This document shows, piece after piece, positions 44,724-53,389 of a stretch of DNA of 64,000 nt. Position 1 is the stretch's first letter. Each line of letters opens with the position of its first letter. A model generated the notes under the pieces. It searched no databases. It saw only the letters and a program-made list of their open reading frames with translations, and was not told the DNA's origin. Source of the DNA: Alcaligenaceae bacterium SAGV5 (GTDB lineage Bacteria; Pseudomonadota; Gammaproteobacteria; Burkholderiales; Burkholderiaceae_B); the NCBI GenBank assembly GCA_009360345.1, contig SPDP01000004.1, positions 310,001 through 374,000 of the forward strand, written 5' to 3'. Made by a program: the position numbers and the translations under genes.

Positions 44724-46418
44724 TCAGTCGAACCGCAGCGAGTAGTTGGCGTTCAGGCGCAGCGGCCGGCTGCTGCTGTTGACCGGCTTGTCGCCGACGG
44801 GCTTGGCCAGGTTCACGTCGAATGCGTAGTGGCGCTGGTCGGTGACGCGCAGGCCCAGGGCCAGCGACGTGAGCGTGTCCGTCGCCAGTGTGAAGTTCTT
44901 GTTGTTCAGGCTGACGTGCGCGTAATCGGCCAGCACGTAGGGCGTCACGCTTTGCAGATAGGGCAGGCCAACCGTGAAGCGCCGGTTCACCTCGATCGAG
45001 GCGCCGTAGCCCTTGTCTCCGCCCAGTTCGCCGGCGGGATAGCCGCGACCGAAGCGCTGTCCGCCGAACGTGGCCTGTTCGGAGGTGGGCAAGGAGTCGG
45101 AGCTGTACTGGCCCAGCGCCGCCAGCGACAGGCCGAACTGGTAGGGCAGCGCCACGTTCTGGCTGGCCGCCAGCGTATAGCGAGTGAAGCCGAGGTCGTA
45201 GCTGCTGTTCGCGCTCTGTTCCGCGCCCAGTCCGTCCACGCCCTTGTAGATCGCCGCGGTGATGCGCCGCGATTGCTTGTCGGTGGCCTGGACATAGGCC
45301 AGCTCGCCGCGCAGTACCCGCAGGTGGTTGCTGAGCGTGACCTGGTTGCCTGTGATCCGGCTGCTGTAGGTGTCGTTATTGCGCGAGGCATAGAAGCCCG
45401 CCGTGCCCATCAGCGATTCCCGGTTGGCCAGCAGGAAGGGATAGCTCACACTGAGCCCGGCCCGCTGGTTGCGGACCCGGCGGTCGATGTTCTGAGCGTT
45501 CAGGCTGTCGTTCTCGGGATTGGCGGCATAGCTGTAGGCTTCCGCGCGCACGGTCATGCCGTCGCTGCCTACGGGCACGGACACATTGGCGGCGTAGTAC
45601 TCCAGATGATCGCTGCCGCGCGGCACCGCCGTCGTGACCTGGATCTGTTCGGCCAGCGGCGTCAGGCTGTTGGCCGTCGCGGTCAGCATGGCATGGACGC
45701 CGGTGCCGAGGTTGCCGATGCCGGCATCCAGGCGGAAGGCCTTGTGCTCCATGTTCACGACCAGTTCCGTGGAGCCGTCGGCGCGTTTGGGCAGCGAGAG
45801 TTCGGGCTTGATCGTGGCGCCGGCCACCGTGGTCATCAGGTTCAGGTAGCGCTCCAGCGTGGCCCGGGTCAGGGGCCGCTCGGCCTCGATGCGCGCGGCA
45901 TAGTCGCGGATCTTGGCGGCGGCATTGCCGGCATCGCCTTCGATGCGGGTGCTGCCCACATAACCCTCGACCACCGTCACCTTGACCAATCCGTCGCGGA
46001 AATCCTGCGACTGGATCAACGCGAACGACAGCGCGTAGCCGGCGTCGCGATAGAGCTGGGTAATGGCATCGGTGCGCTGGATCAGCTCGGCGACGGTGAT
46101 CTCCTGGCCCGCCAGCGGTTCCAGCAACTCGACCACTTTCTGGAAATCGAGCGCGGTAACGCCCGAGACGTCGAACTGTTTCGGCACCAGGCGATGCGCC
46201 AGCAAAGCCTGGATCGCTTCATTCTGCGCGGGTACCGGTATGGACACCGACGGGGCCGGCGGCGGCGCCGGCACGGATACCGGCGGCAACGACTCCGCAG
46301 GGTTTCCCCGCAGTGGACTATCGGCCGCCTGCGCCGCTAATGCAGAGGTGGCTCCTGCGACGAGCAGGGCCAGACGAAGAGCGCGGAATTCGGGTTTTCC
46401 CGATGAAAACGAGGTCAT
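44724..46418 (-). CDS. TpsB-type outer-membrane transporter (ShlB/FhaC/HecB family)
   Basis: A 564-residue outer-membrane beta-barrel of two-partner secretion. A signal peptide covers about 1-32. A proline-rich linker (residues about 44-63, PPVSVPAPPPAPSVSIPVPA) leads to POTRA domains: FDVSGVTALDFQKVVELLEP and VTVVEGYVGSTRIEGD. The 16-strand-type barrel follows and has the conserved loop motif FGRGYPAGEL near residue 457, the VRGY-type L6 tip that plugs the pore, and ends in Phe-Asp. The usual neighbour is a large TpsA with a filamentous haemagglutinin-type domain; here the same-strand neighbour, 278 bases downstream, is the repetitive lipoprotein. An AT-rich intergenic region lies upstream. 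Confidence 0.9.
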   Translation of the reverse strand: MTSFSSGKPEFRALRLALLVAGATSALAAQAADSPLRGNPAESLPPVSVPAPPPAPSVSIPVPAQNEAIQALLAHRLVPKQFDVSGVTALDFQKVVELLEPLAGQEITVAELIQRTDAITQLYRDAGYALSFALIQSQDFRDGLVKVTVVEGYVGSTRIEGDAGNAAAKIRDYAARIEAERPLTRATLERYLNLMTTVAGATIKPELSLPKRADGSTELVVNMEHKAFRLDAGIGNLGTGVHAMLTATANSLTPLAEQIQVTTAVPRGSDHLEYYAANVSVPVGSDGMTVRAEAYSYAANPENDSLNAQNIDRRVRNQRAGLSVSYPFLLANRESLMGTAGFYASRNNDTYSSRITGNQVTLSNHLRVLRGELAYVQATDKQSRRITAAIYKGVDGLGAEQSANSSYDLGFTRYTLAASQNVALPYQFGLSLAALGQYSSDSLPTSEQATFGGQRFGRGYPAGELGGDKGYGASIEVNRRFTVGLPYLQSVTPYVLADYAHVSLNNKNFTLATDTLTSLALGLRVTDQRHYAFDVNLAKPVGDKPVNSSSRPLRLNANYSLRFD

Positions 46419-46783
46419 TGGGGAATATGGGCCAAATAAACGTAAACGAGCGTCATCGCGCGCAGTGTGCCATACGAATACTGTCCTAGGGTGCGTCGGC
46501 CAGGGGTAGGGAAGGGTTTTGAGAGGATTTTTCGCAGTGGGACGTTTGTAGGACGTTACCGGAAGATACTAAAACTCTTTTAATCGATCGGTTTTCGGCT
46601 GAAAAAAATATTCGCAAGTTTGAGATTATCCGGCGATTAACCAGGATGCTAGGCCATCAAAGCGATTTCCTGGCTCTTGCCGTCATCGGATTAATAGAAA
46701 CTCTTGAGAAAGCAGATATTGACAAGCTCGGAGCGATGCCTGTACGGTGTGCGTAACCGAGCGTTACATGATGAGAGCCTGCA
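46419..46783. other. AT-rich intergenic region between TpsB and MHYT genes
   Basis: 365 bases without a gene, markedly richer in A/T than its surroundings and with several short A- and T-runs, so likely holding two divergent promoters. A TTGACA at 46719-46724 could be a -35 box for the MHYT gene (17-base spacing to GTACGG, a poor -10). No further assignment is supported. Confidence 0.45.
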
Positions 46784-47581
46784 ATGCAGCCTGGAGATAT
46801 TCTCCCTCTGAGGTTTGACGCCAGCTTGGTCGCGCTGTCCTTTGTGATTTCGGCATTGGGCGCGTATGTGGCGTTACTGGCTGCCAGTCGTATTCGAACG
46901 CTGGATGGCGGCGTGCACGTGGGATACGCCATCGTTGCCGGTGTCGCGCTCGGCGGCGTGGGTATATGGAGCATGCATTTCATCGGCATGCTCGCCCAGA
47001 TCATTCCGTTGGGGGTGGCGTACGGGCTCTGGCTCAATCTGCTCAGTCTGCTGGTGGCGGTGTTATTCGCCGGCGCCGCGCTCTGGTACGTGGGCAGCGC
47101 CCGATTTTCCCTGGACCGCTGCCTGACGGCGGGCGTGCTGGCGGGATTCGGCGTGGCCGGCATGCACTACATCGGCATGAGCTCCATGCGCATGGATGCC
47201 TTCTTCGACTGGAATATCGGCCTGGTGCTGCTTTCCGTCGCGATCGCCATGGCCGCCGCCACCGCGGCCATCTGGCTGGCGTTCAACCTGACCAACGAAC
47301 TGCAGCGCGTCTGTGCCGCCCTGGTCATGGCGTTGGCCGTCTGCGGCATGCATTACACGGGCGTCGCCGCCGGCATCATCATCTGTTCGACCCCCAGGAC
47401 TTTCACCGGCTGGCAGCTGGACGGCAGCGTGCTGCCCTACGCCGTATTCCTGATTTCCATCGTGACTCTGGTCGTCATGCGCATCGAACTGCACCGCAGT
47501 TCCGAGGAAGTGCGGGCCAACGCCGCCAGCCGGGTCGACCACGTCATTTATTCACGCCAGCGGCCGGAAAATCGCAAATAA
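46784..47581 (+). CDS. Stand-alone MHYT-domain membrane sensor
   Basis: A 265-residue inner-membrane protein with about seven hydrophobic spans and three MHYT-type motifs: WSMHFIGM, GMHYIGMSSMRMD and GMHYTGVAAG. The MHYT domain is thought to bind a metal (probably copper) near the outer face and sense a diatomic gas such as O2, CO or NO. It usually precedes GGDEF/EAL, kinase or CRP-type domains. Here only a short hydrophilic tail (about 240-265) follows the last span, so no output domain is present in the same protein. Its position 137 bases before flp, same strand, suggests a role in pilus control; this is inference. Confidence 0.88.
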   Translation: MQPGDILPLRFDASLVALSFVISALGAYVALLAASRIRTLDGGVHVGYAIVAGVALGGVGIWSMHFIGMLAQIIPLGVAYGLWLNLLSLLVAVLFAGAALWYVGSARFSLDRCLTAGVLAGFGVAGMHYIGMSSMRMDAFFDWNIGLVLLSVAIAMAAATAAIWLAFNLTNELQRVCAALVMALAVCGMHYTGVAAGIIICSTPRTFTGWQLDGSVLPYAVFLISIVTLVVMRIELHRSSEEVRANAASRVDHVIYSRQRPENRK

Positions 47582-47606
47582 CCGCCTGTAGAGATATTCG
47601 TTTTTC

Positions 47607-47622
47607 TGGCATTTTCTTTGAG
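47607..47622 (+). promoter_or_regulatory. Candidate sigma-54 promoter of the flp/tad locus
   Basis: TGGCAT-TTTCT-TTGAG matches the -24 element fully and the -12 element except for the C of the GC (consensus TGGCAC-N5-TTGCA). It lies 96 bases before the flp ATG. A sigma-54 activator is encoded at the end of the locus, which makes the site plausible. Confidence 0.35.
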
Positions 47623-47717
47623 GAGGTGTCATCGAAAATATAGGAATGCAGTCGTGGGTAAATCGGCTGATAATGCCGAGGTAAATGTTTCCTTTTTTTT
47701 CAGAGATGGAGATTAGA

Positions 47718-47897
47718 ATGAATCAAGTGATGAAATTCCTGAAGGAAGACGATGGCGCCACCGCTATCGAGTATGGCTTGATCGCGGGCCTGATCGCCGT
47801 GGTGATCATTGGCGTGCTTACCCTGCTCGGTACCGGGCTCAGGGATATGTTTCAGAAAGTGGTCGACAAGCTGCCGACCACGCCTACGACCCCTTGA
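47718..47897 (+). CDS. flp: Flp-type major pilin (type IVb)
   Basis: A 59-residue prepilin. The leader (MNQVMKFLKEDDG) is cut before Ala in G|ATAIEYGLIAGLIAVVII. Glu5 and Tyr6 after the cleavage site are the Flp signature, followed by a single hydrophobic helix and a short threonine/proline-rich tail (KLPTTPTTP). Assembled Flp subunits form bundled pili for surface adherence and biofilm. ATG at 47718 follows GGAG by 6 bases. It is first in the locus, as in most tad operons. Confidence 0.96.
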   Translation: MNQVMKFLKEDDGATAIEYGLIAGLIAVVIIGVLTLLGTGLRDMFQKVVDKLPTTPTTP

Positions 47898-47954
47898 TGG
47901 TGGCGGGTTGAAAGCTCACCCCGGGTCTATATGGCCCGGGGGAGCGGAAAATAT

Positions 47955-48500
47955 ATGGTTAATAGCAGCCAGGCTCTCGCGTTTCTCGTTTTCTGTACCT
48001 TGGTCATAGGCAGCGACCTGCTCTTTCGCCGTGTTTTCAATTGGCTGATTCTGGCGGGATTGTTGCTCAAGCTGGGTTGGCTGGTCCTGGGCGGAACGGC
48101 GCAGGAAGGATTTACCAGCCAGTGGACGAGTGCCGGCATGGGGGTGCTGCTGGCGTTGCTCTTCCTCGTGCCGCTCTACGTATTCAGGGCGATGGGGGCG
48201 GGGGATGTGAAGTTTTTCGCGGTATTGGGTTTCTGGCTGGAGCCGACGCCTTTGCTCGTTGCCTGGCTGTTGGGCAGTGGAATGGCCGGTCTCCATGCCG
48301 TGGTTTCGATGGTTCACCGGAACCATCCGTTGGGCACCTGGGCGGCGCTGCAATTGGCGGGCGTGCAGGAAAGGATCAACAGTCCCGGCGTGGTGCAGCG
48401 GATGGCGTCCTGGGTGGCCGGGGTCCGGGCGGGCCGTGTCGGGATTCCCTATGCGGCCTATCTCGCCCTGGGGGCGATCTGGGCCTTGTATTCGACATAG
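47955..48500 (+). CDS. tadV: Prepilin peptidase TadV/CpaA
   Basis: A 181-residue inner-membrane aspartyl protease that removes leaders of Flp and the TadE/F pseudopilins. About five hydrophobic segments; the catalytic Asp pair is probably the Asp in VIGSDLLFRRVFNWLI and that in MGAGDVKFFAVLG (the GxGD motif). ATG at 47955 is chosen because GGAG lies upstream and the protein begins at its first span; an earlier ATG at 47931 lacks a ribosome-binding site. It lacks the N-terminal methylase domain of PilD, as expected for TadV. Confidence 0.92.
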   Translation: MVNSSQALAFLVFCTLVIGSDLLFRRVFNWLILAGLLLKLGWLVLGGTAQEGFTSQWTSAGMGVLLALLFLVPLYVFRAMGAGDVKFFAVLGFWLEPTPLLVAWLLGSGMAGLHAVVSMVHRNHPLGTWAALQLAGVQERINSPGVVQRMASWVAGVRAGRVGIPYAAYLALGAIWALYST

Positions 48501-49151
48501 ATGGCGGAATTCGAGGAAATGGTGAAAAGCGCTGACATACGCACCGTGGCGAAGGATCGATGGCATGGCGCCACTTCGCAGCAAGGCGCCTATGCGACCG
48601 AGTTCGCCCTGATCTTCCCCATTTTTTTCCTGGTTTTCTATGGCGTGTTGAGCTTCGGCCTGATCTTCACGACCCAGCAATCGCTGACGCTGGCGGTCGA
48701 GGAAGGAGCTCGTGCGAGCCTGAGGTACTACCTTCCTTCCGCGGCGGGTTCCGGCTTCATGGCACAGATGCAGGGGCGTCTCGCACATGGCTGCGAAGTG
48801 GCGAAACTGCGCGCGGCCTGGTTGGGAGAGGTCGGAGGCGGAACCATCACGCCGACCTGCACCGCTTCGATCAAGGGGCCGTGCGTCAAGGCGGACGGCA
48901 CCATGGATACGGCGTCGTCATGCACGACGACGCTGGGCGCGGCGTCCGCCGGCTCGTCGGTGGCCTGCGGCTATCGGCAGGAAGAGATGTGCTTTGCGAC
49001 GCTGAACGTGAGCTACGCCTACAGCGCGAATCCGCTCGTGCCGTCGCTGCCCGGCACGTTTCTCGTCATTCCCGATGTGTTGAGCGCCACGGCCAGGGTG
49101 GCGCTGGATCCGGGCGCGCTGCAACTGGGTTCGTCCGGGGGGGGAGCATGA
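48501..49151 (+). CDS. tadE: TadE-like pseudopilin (first)
   Basis: A 216-residue minor pilin-like protein. After a hydrophilic leader, QQG|AYATEFALIFPIFFLVF shows a TadV-type cleavage site with Glu at position 5, then one hydrophobic helix. The C-terminal exported domain contains four Cys (HGCEVAK, TPTCTAS, KGPCVKA, SSCTTT) plus two more further on. Its start directly follows the tadV stop and its end overlaps the next gene by 4 bases. Confidence 0.88.
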   Translation: MAEFEEMVKSADIRTVAKDRWHGATSQQGAYATEFALIFPIFFLVFYGVLSFGLIFTTQQSLTLAVEEGARASLRYYLPSAAGSGFMAQMQGRLAHGCEVAKLRAAWLGEVGGGTITPTCTASIKGPCVKADGTMDTASSCTTTLGAASAGSSVACGYRQEEMCFATLNVSYAYSANPLVPSLPGTFLVIPDVLSATARVALDPGALQLGSSGGGA

Positions 49152-49678
49152 GCGCTGCCCTGTTCGAGGCCGTCCGCATGGGCCGAGCGCAGCGCGGTGT
49201 CGCGGCGCTCGAGTTCTCGCTGGTCTGCGTGCTGTTTCTCGTCATCCTGTTCGGGATCATCAGCTACGGCTGCATCTTCGTCGCCCAGCAATCGCTGTCG
49301 CGAGCGGCGGAGGAAGGCGCGCGCGTGGCCTTGCAGTCGACCCTGGCGGGATTGAAGGAGGGCGCATCGCTGCAGGCCGAGGCATGCGGGGCGGTGGCGC
49401 AGTCGGTCGACTGGCTGACCCGGCGCCGCGCGTCGATGGGGCAGGCGCCCGTGGCCTGCGAGCTCAGGGCGTCCCAGGCGTGTACCTATGCCGCGGGCCT
49501 GCGCTGCGCCTCGCTGGTCGTGACCTATATCGATTACCGGAAGTATCCGCTGATACCGGAACTGTTGCCGCTGGGCAATTGGCTGCAGTCCTTGTTCGGC
49601 GAAAACACGGCCTGGATCCCGCGGGACCTGTCGGCCGTGGCGACTGTGCAATTGGGACGGAATACGTCGGGCTCGTGA
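49148..49678 (+). CDS. TadE/TadF-like pseudopilin (second)
   Basis: A 176-residue protein overlapping the previous gene by 4 bases (ATGA). ALEFSLVCVLFLVILFGIIS follows QRG|VA, again placing Glu at position 5 after a predicted TadV site, then EEGARVALQSTLAG, a TadE-family landmark. The C-terminal domain has paired Cys (EACGAVA, ACELRAS, QACTYAAGLRC). It could be the TadF of this locus; TadE and TadF are hard to tell apart by eye. Confidence 0.85.
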   Translation: MSAALFEAVRMGRAQRGVAALEFSLVCVLFLVILFGIISYGCIFVAQQSLSRAAEEGARVALQSTLAGLKEGASLQAEACGAVAQSVDWLTRRRASMGQAPVACELRASQACTYAAGLRCASLVVTYIDYRKYPLIPELLPLGNWLQSLFGENTAWIPRDLSAVATVQLGRNTSGS

Positions 49679-49726
49679 CAGGACCCGGCGCGTGAAGATT
49701 TTTTCGAGTATCGAGGCGACAAGCTG

Positions 49727-50689
49727 ATGAACAACGTAACCAAGATCGTCGCGGCCATGCTGGTGTTGCTGGCGGTGCTGCTGGGGGGCTATGCCTTCGT
49801 GCTGGCGACCAAGCCCGCTCCGGTCGCCAAGCCGGCGGCCGCACCTGCGCCATTGTCCGAGAACCGGATCCCGGTGGTCGTGGCGGACAAACTGCTTCCC
49901 GGCGGGGTGCCCATCGATACGGGCGCGCTCAAGGTCGTGGAGCTGCCCATCGATCCGGCCGGTGCCTATCGGGCAACCAGCGATCTCGCGGGCAAGATCC
50001 CCAAGTTCGATATCGGTCCCGGCACGCCGGTCACCGAAAGCATTCTGGTCAAGGGGCTCACGCTGCTGCTGAACGATGGCGAGCGGGCCGTGGCGGTGCC
50101 GGTCGACGAGGTCGTCGGCACGGGCAACCGCGTTTCGCCGGGGGATTTCGTGGACGTGTTCTTTACGCTCAGGCAAGGCCAGGACGTGACCAGGACGCAG
50201 GCGAGGTTGCTGTTGTCGCGTCTGCGCGTGCTGACATACGGCAGTGCGTCGGCCGCCGGCGATGCGCCGTCGGACGATGGGGCGACGGTGGTGCGGAGCA
50301 ATAATCCGCCCCCGCCGGCCCGTACCGCGGTGCTGGCCGTGCCGACCGCCGACGTCAACCGCCTGTTGCTGGCCACGCAGAACGGCAAGCTGCAATTGGT
50401 GCTGCGCAATCCCACGGACGCGACCGCGCCCGATGCCAGCCTGTTCCCGGAACCGCCGCCAGTGCTGGCGGGCAAGAACGGATTGACCAAGGAGCAGCGC
50501 GAAGCGCTCGAACAGGCCGACAACCAGGCCTATGCCGGCCTGGAGTTGACCGGATTGTCGGGCGGCGCGGCCAAGCGGCCCGCGCCGGTGGTGCAGGCCC
50601 GTCCGCGGCAGCCCGCCGCCGCGCCCAAGGTCGAGGGCAATACGGTGGAAGTGGTGCGCGGCACCAAGCGTGAAGTCGTCGGGTTTTAA
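49727..50689 (+). CDS. rcpC: Pilus assembly protein RcpC/CpaB
   Basis: A 320-residue periplasmic protein anchored by an N-terminal span (IVAAMLVLLAVLLGGYAFVL). A SAF-like domain follows (IPVVVADKLLPGGVPIDTGA, KVVELPIDPAGAY), then the RcpC/CpaB core GDFVDVFFTLRQGQD. CpaB works with the secretin at the outer membrane. The C-terminal part (about 240-320) is Ala/Pro-rich and ends NTVEVVRGTKREVVGF, a pattern often seen in CpaB proteins. It lies 15 bases before the secretin gene. Confidence 0.92.
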   Translation: MNNVTKIVAAMLVLLAVLLGGYAFVLATKPAPVAKPAAAPAPLSENRIPVVVADKLLPGGVPIDTGALKVVELPIDPAGAYRATSDLAGKIPKFDIGPGTPVTESILVKGLTLLLNDGERAVAVPVDEVVGTGNRVSPGDFVDVFFTLRQGQDVTRTQARLLLSRLRVLTYGSASAAGDAPSDDGATVVRSNNPPPPARTAVLAVPTADVNRLLLATQNGKLQLVLRNPTDATAPDASLFPEPPPVLAGKNGLTKEQREALEQADNQAYAGLELTGLSGGAAKRPAPVVQARPRQPAAAPKVEGNTVEVVRGTKREVVGF

Positions 50690-50703
50690 CGGGTAGAACC
50701 TCA

Positions 50704-52023
50704 ATGAAAATCAGCAATCAGGCTTTCGTGCGGCGTCTGGCACCCCTGGCCATGGCATTGACGCTGTCCTTCGCCGTGCCGGCCGGCGCGGCCGACGAAG
50801 GCGGTCCGCGCCAGATATCGGTGGCGGTGCGCGATCAATACCAGCTCAGCATTCCGGGCAACCTGGAGCGTGTGTCGGTAGTCGATCCCGATGTGGCCGA
50901 CGTCGTGATCCAGAAGGGCAGCGGCAACCGCAAGGGCGGGGTGCTGGTGGTGGGCAAGAAGCCGGGCACCACCATGGTATCCGTCTGGCCGCGGGGCGCC
51001 GCGGCACCCCAGGCCTACCTGGTCCGCGTGACGGGCGACCTGGCCACCTTGCTGGGCGAGGGGGACGGCGCGAAGGCCCAGGTCTATGGGGAGGCAGCCG
51101 TGCTGAGCGGGCAGTCGCCATCGTTGCTCTCGCATCACCGCGCCGTCTCGGCGGCCAGCGACGCGGTGGGGGCGGAAAACGTATTCGACGCCTCCACCAT
51201 CGAAACCGGTGGCGTGGTCCAGGTGGAAGTGAAAGTCGTGGAGTTCAGCAAGCAGGTGCTGAAAGAGGCCGGCTTCAATTTTTCCGCCTCCGACCGGCGC
51301 GGCAGTTTCAGCTTCGGCCTGGCCAGCGATCTGGCGCCGACCGGCAAGGCGTTCGACCTGACCATGGGGCTGAATCGCGGCAACTTCCTGCTCAATACCA
51401 ATCTGCGCCTTCTGGAAACCAACGGCCTGGCGCGGGTGCTGGCCGAGCCTACGCTGGTCGCGCTGTCCGGCCAGAGCGCCAAGTTCCTGGCGGGGGGCGA
51501 GCTGCCGGTGCCGCAGGCCGGTGGCCTGGGTACCACCACGGTCATGTACAAGCCGTTCGGCATCGGACTGACGCTGACGCCCACGGTGCTGGCCAAGGAC
51601 AGGATCGCGCTCAAGGTCGCTCCCGAGGCCAGCGACCTGGACTGGACCAACGGCATCACCCTCAACAATATCCAGATTCCGGCCATCATCACCCGCCGGG
51701 CCGATACCACGGTCGAACTCGGCGACGGCGAAAGCTTCGTCATCGGCGGACTGGTGTCGCGCTCGACCACCTCGAATCTGGACAAGCTGCCGTTCCTGGG
51801 CGATCTGCCCATCATCGGCTCCTTCTTCCGGAACATGAAATATTCCCAAAAGGAAAAGGAACTGCTGATCGTCGTGACGCCGCATCTGGTCAAGCCCTTG
51901 GCCAAGGGCGTCAAACCGCCCATGCCCGGGGCGAACGAGAAGCGTGACTCCGCGACCAACGCCTGGGGGCATTTCCTGCTGGGCATTGCGAGCAATGATG
52001 AACTGCCGGGCTTTTCCAAGTAG
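50704..52023 (+). CDS. rcpA: Type II/IVb secretin RcpA/CpaC
   Basis: Outer-membrane secretin through which the Flp pilus exits. The 439-residue protein has a signal peptide (about 1-29, ending AVPAGAAD). An N-terminal domain with YQLSIPGNLERVSVVDPDVA and KPGTTMVSVWP is of the CpaC BON-like type. The secretin core begins near VQVEVKVVEFSKQVLKEAG and ends VELGDGESFVIGGLVS, LPFLGDLPIIGSFFRN and KELLIVVTPHLVKP, the classic C-terminal signature. No separate RcpB pilotin-like gene is visible next to it. Confidence 0.94.
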   Translation: MKISNQAFVRRLAPLAMALTLSFAVPAGAADEGGPRQISVAVRDQYQLSIPGNLERVSVVDPDVADVVIQKGSGNRKGGVLVVGKKPGTTMVSVWPRGAAAPQAYLVRVTGDLATLLGEGDGAKAQVYGEAAVLSGQSPSLLSHHRAVSAASDAVGAENVFDASTIETGGVVQVEVKVVEFSKQVLKEAGFNFSASDRRGSFSFGLASDLAPTGKAFDLTMGLNRGNFLLNTNLRLLETNGLARVLAEPTLVALSGQSAKFLAGGELPVPQAGGLGTTTVMYKPFGIGLTLTPTVLAKDRIALKVAPEASDLDWTNGITLNNIQIPAIITRRADTTVELGDGESFVIGGLVSRSTTSNLDKLPFLGDLPIIGSFFRNMKYSQKEKELLIVVTPHLVKPLAKGVKPPMPGANEKRDSATNAWGHFLLGIASNDELPGFSK

Positions 52024-52056
52024 CCGGTTGGTGCCAAGTATTTGTAGGAGTCGTAT

Positions 52057-53340
52057 ATGAACGCCCCGAGCAAGGAGTTGGCGAGCCTGTTGGATACTCG
52101 TCGTTTCCTGTTCTTCACCGGCGATAGTTCATCGGCGCAGCGGTTGGCCGCGGTGCTGAGGCATGATGGCGTGGTTGTGCAGGAGGATGTGGTGCCGGAC
52201 CGGCTGTCGGCGCGCCTGGCCGAGCTTGGGCCGCAGATGGTGTTGCTGGATTTCGGCGCCGACGACCACGAGCCCGGCAAGCTGCTGCATGCCAGCGACC
52301 TGGCGAAGACGCTGGCACGCGTCGCGCCCGCGTTGCCGGTGGTCGCCGTGGGCAGCATGACGCGGCCGCAGGGGGCCGTGGCCGCCCTGCGGGCCGGCGT
52401 GCGTGATTTCATCGATCCGGCGGACGAAAACGAGGTGCGGGATGTCGTCCGGCGCGTGTTGCAGTCCCATGCGGCAAGCGGTGTGCCGGGGCGCGGCCAG
52501 ATGGTGGTGTTGCTGGGTGTGCGGGCGGGGCTGGGTACGACCACGCTGGCCGCGCACCTGACCACCATGGCGCAATTGCAGGGCGAAGGCGGGCACATCG
52601 CGGAAGGCCAGCCGTCCGGCAGCCTGCGCGGTCCCGCGGCGCTGTTGGATCTGGGCTTGCCCGCGGCCGACGGCCAGCTTTACTTGAACGTGTCCGGCAA
52701 TTTCCATTTCGCCGAGGCGGTACGTAATCTGCGTCGTTTCGACGAGACCCTGGTCAATACCGCGCTCACGCGCAGCGCCAGCGGGGTGGCGGTGATCTCG
52801 CTGCCGCGCGACCTAGCCGAGATGCGCACGGTATCGCATGCGGATTCGCTGGGCCTTCTGGACCGGTTGCGCCAGCATTTTGGCCTGCTGGTGGCCGACG
52901 TGGGCGGATTTTCCAATGCGGATTTCGTCGCCAGCATGGTGCGGGCCGCCGACCAGACATGGATCGTGACCGACCAGTCGGTGGGGGCCTTGGTATCGCT
53001 GGCGGACGTCTTGCGAGACCTGGACGGGCGCGACGTGGATCGGGCCCGGATGCGGCTGGTGGTGAATCGCTATGACGAGCGCTATGGCATGACCGCCGAT
53101 CAGATCGCCCAGCGCTTCGATGTGCAGTTGTTGGGCACGTTGCCCGATCGCGCGTTGGCACTGATGAACAGCACCAACCAGGGCCGGTTGCTGCACGAGG
53201 TGGCGGATCGGGACCCTTATGTCCGGGCGGCGCAGGCGTTGGTGGACTCGCTCGGGGCGTACGACCAGGCCATGCCGCCGGGAGCGAAATGGCTGTCGCG
53301 GTGGCTGCCCAATCTGCACAGGCATCTGGTGACGCGATGA
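52057..53340 (+). CDS. tadZ: Pilus assembly localisation ATPase TadZ/CpaE
   Basis: A 427-residue MinD/ParA-like protein that places the Tad machine, usually at a pole. Residues about 15-135 form a receiver-like domain (FLFFTGDSSSAQRLAAVLRH, MVLLDFGADDHEPGKLL), probably without phosphorylation. The ATPase domain has the deviant Walker A VLLGVRAGLGTTTLAAHL, where the first Lys of MinD-type KGG-GKT is replaced, as is common in CpaE. VADVGGFSNADFVASMVRAA and DQTWIVTDQSVGALVSLAD are the Walker-B-side strands. The gene follows rcpA by 33 bases and precedes tadA by 49. Confidence 0.92.
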   Translation: MNAPSKELASLLDTRRFLFFTGDSSSAQRLAAVLRHDGVVVQEDVVPDRLSARLAELGPQMVLLDFGADDHEPGKLLHASDLAKTLARVAPALPVVAVGSMTRPQGAVAALRAGVRDFIDPADENEVRDVVRRVLQSHAASGVPGRGQMVVLLGVRAGLGTTTLAAHLTTMAQLQGEGGHIAEGQPSGSLRGPAALLDLGLPAADGQLYLNVSGNFHFAEAVRNLRRFDETLVNTALTRSASGVAVISLPRDLAEMRTVSHADSLGLLDRLRQHFGLLVADVGGFSNADFVASMVRAADQTWIVTDQSVGALVSLADVLRDLDGRDVDRARMRLVVNRYDERYGMTADQIAQRFDVQLLGTLPDRALALMNSTNQGRLLHEVADRDPYVRAAQALVDSLGAYDQAMPPGAKWLSRWLPNLHRHLVTR

Positions 53341-53389
53341 AGAAAGACACGGATTTGAAGCGCGCAAACATGCAGCGGAGAGTGTGATC

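Noticed and set aside
46657-47163. 168-codon minus-strand frame across the MHYT gene
   Set aside because: Antisense composition and no family; the plus strand has three MHYT motifs and membrane spans.
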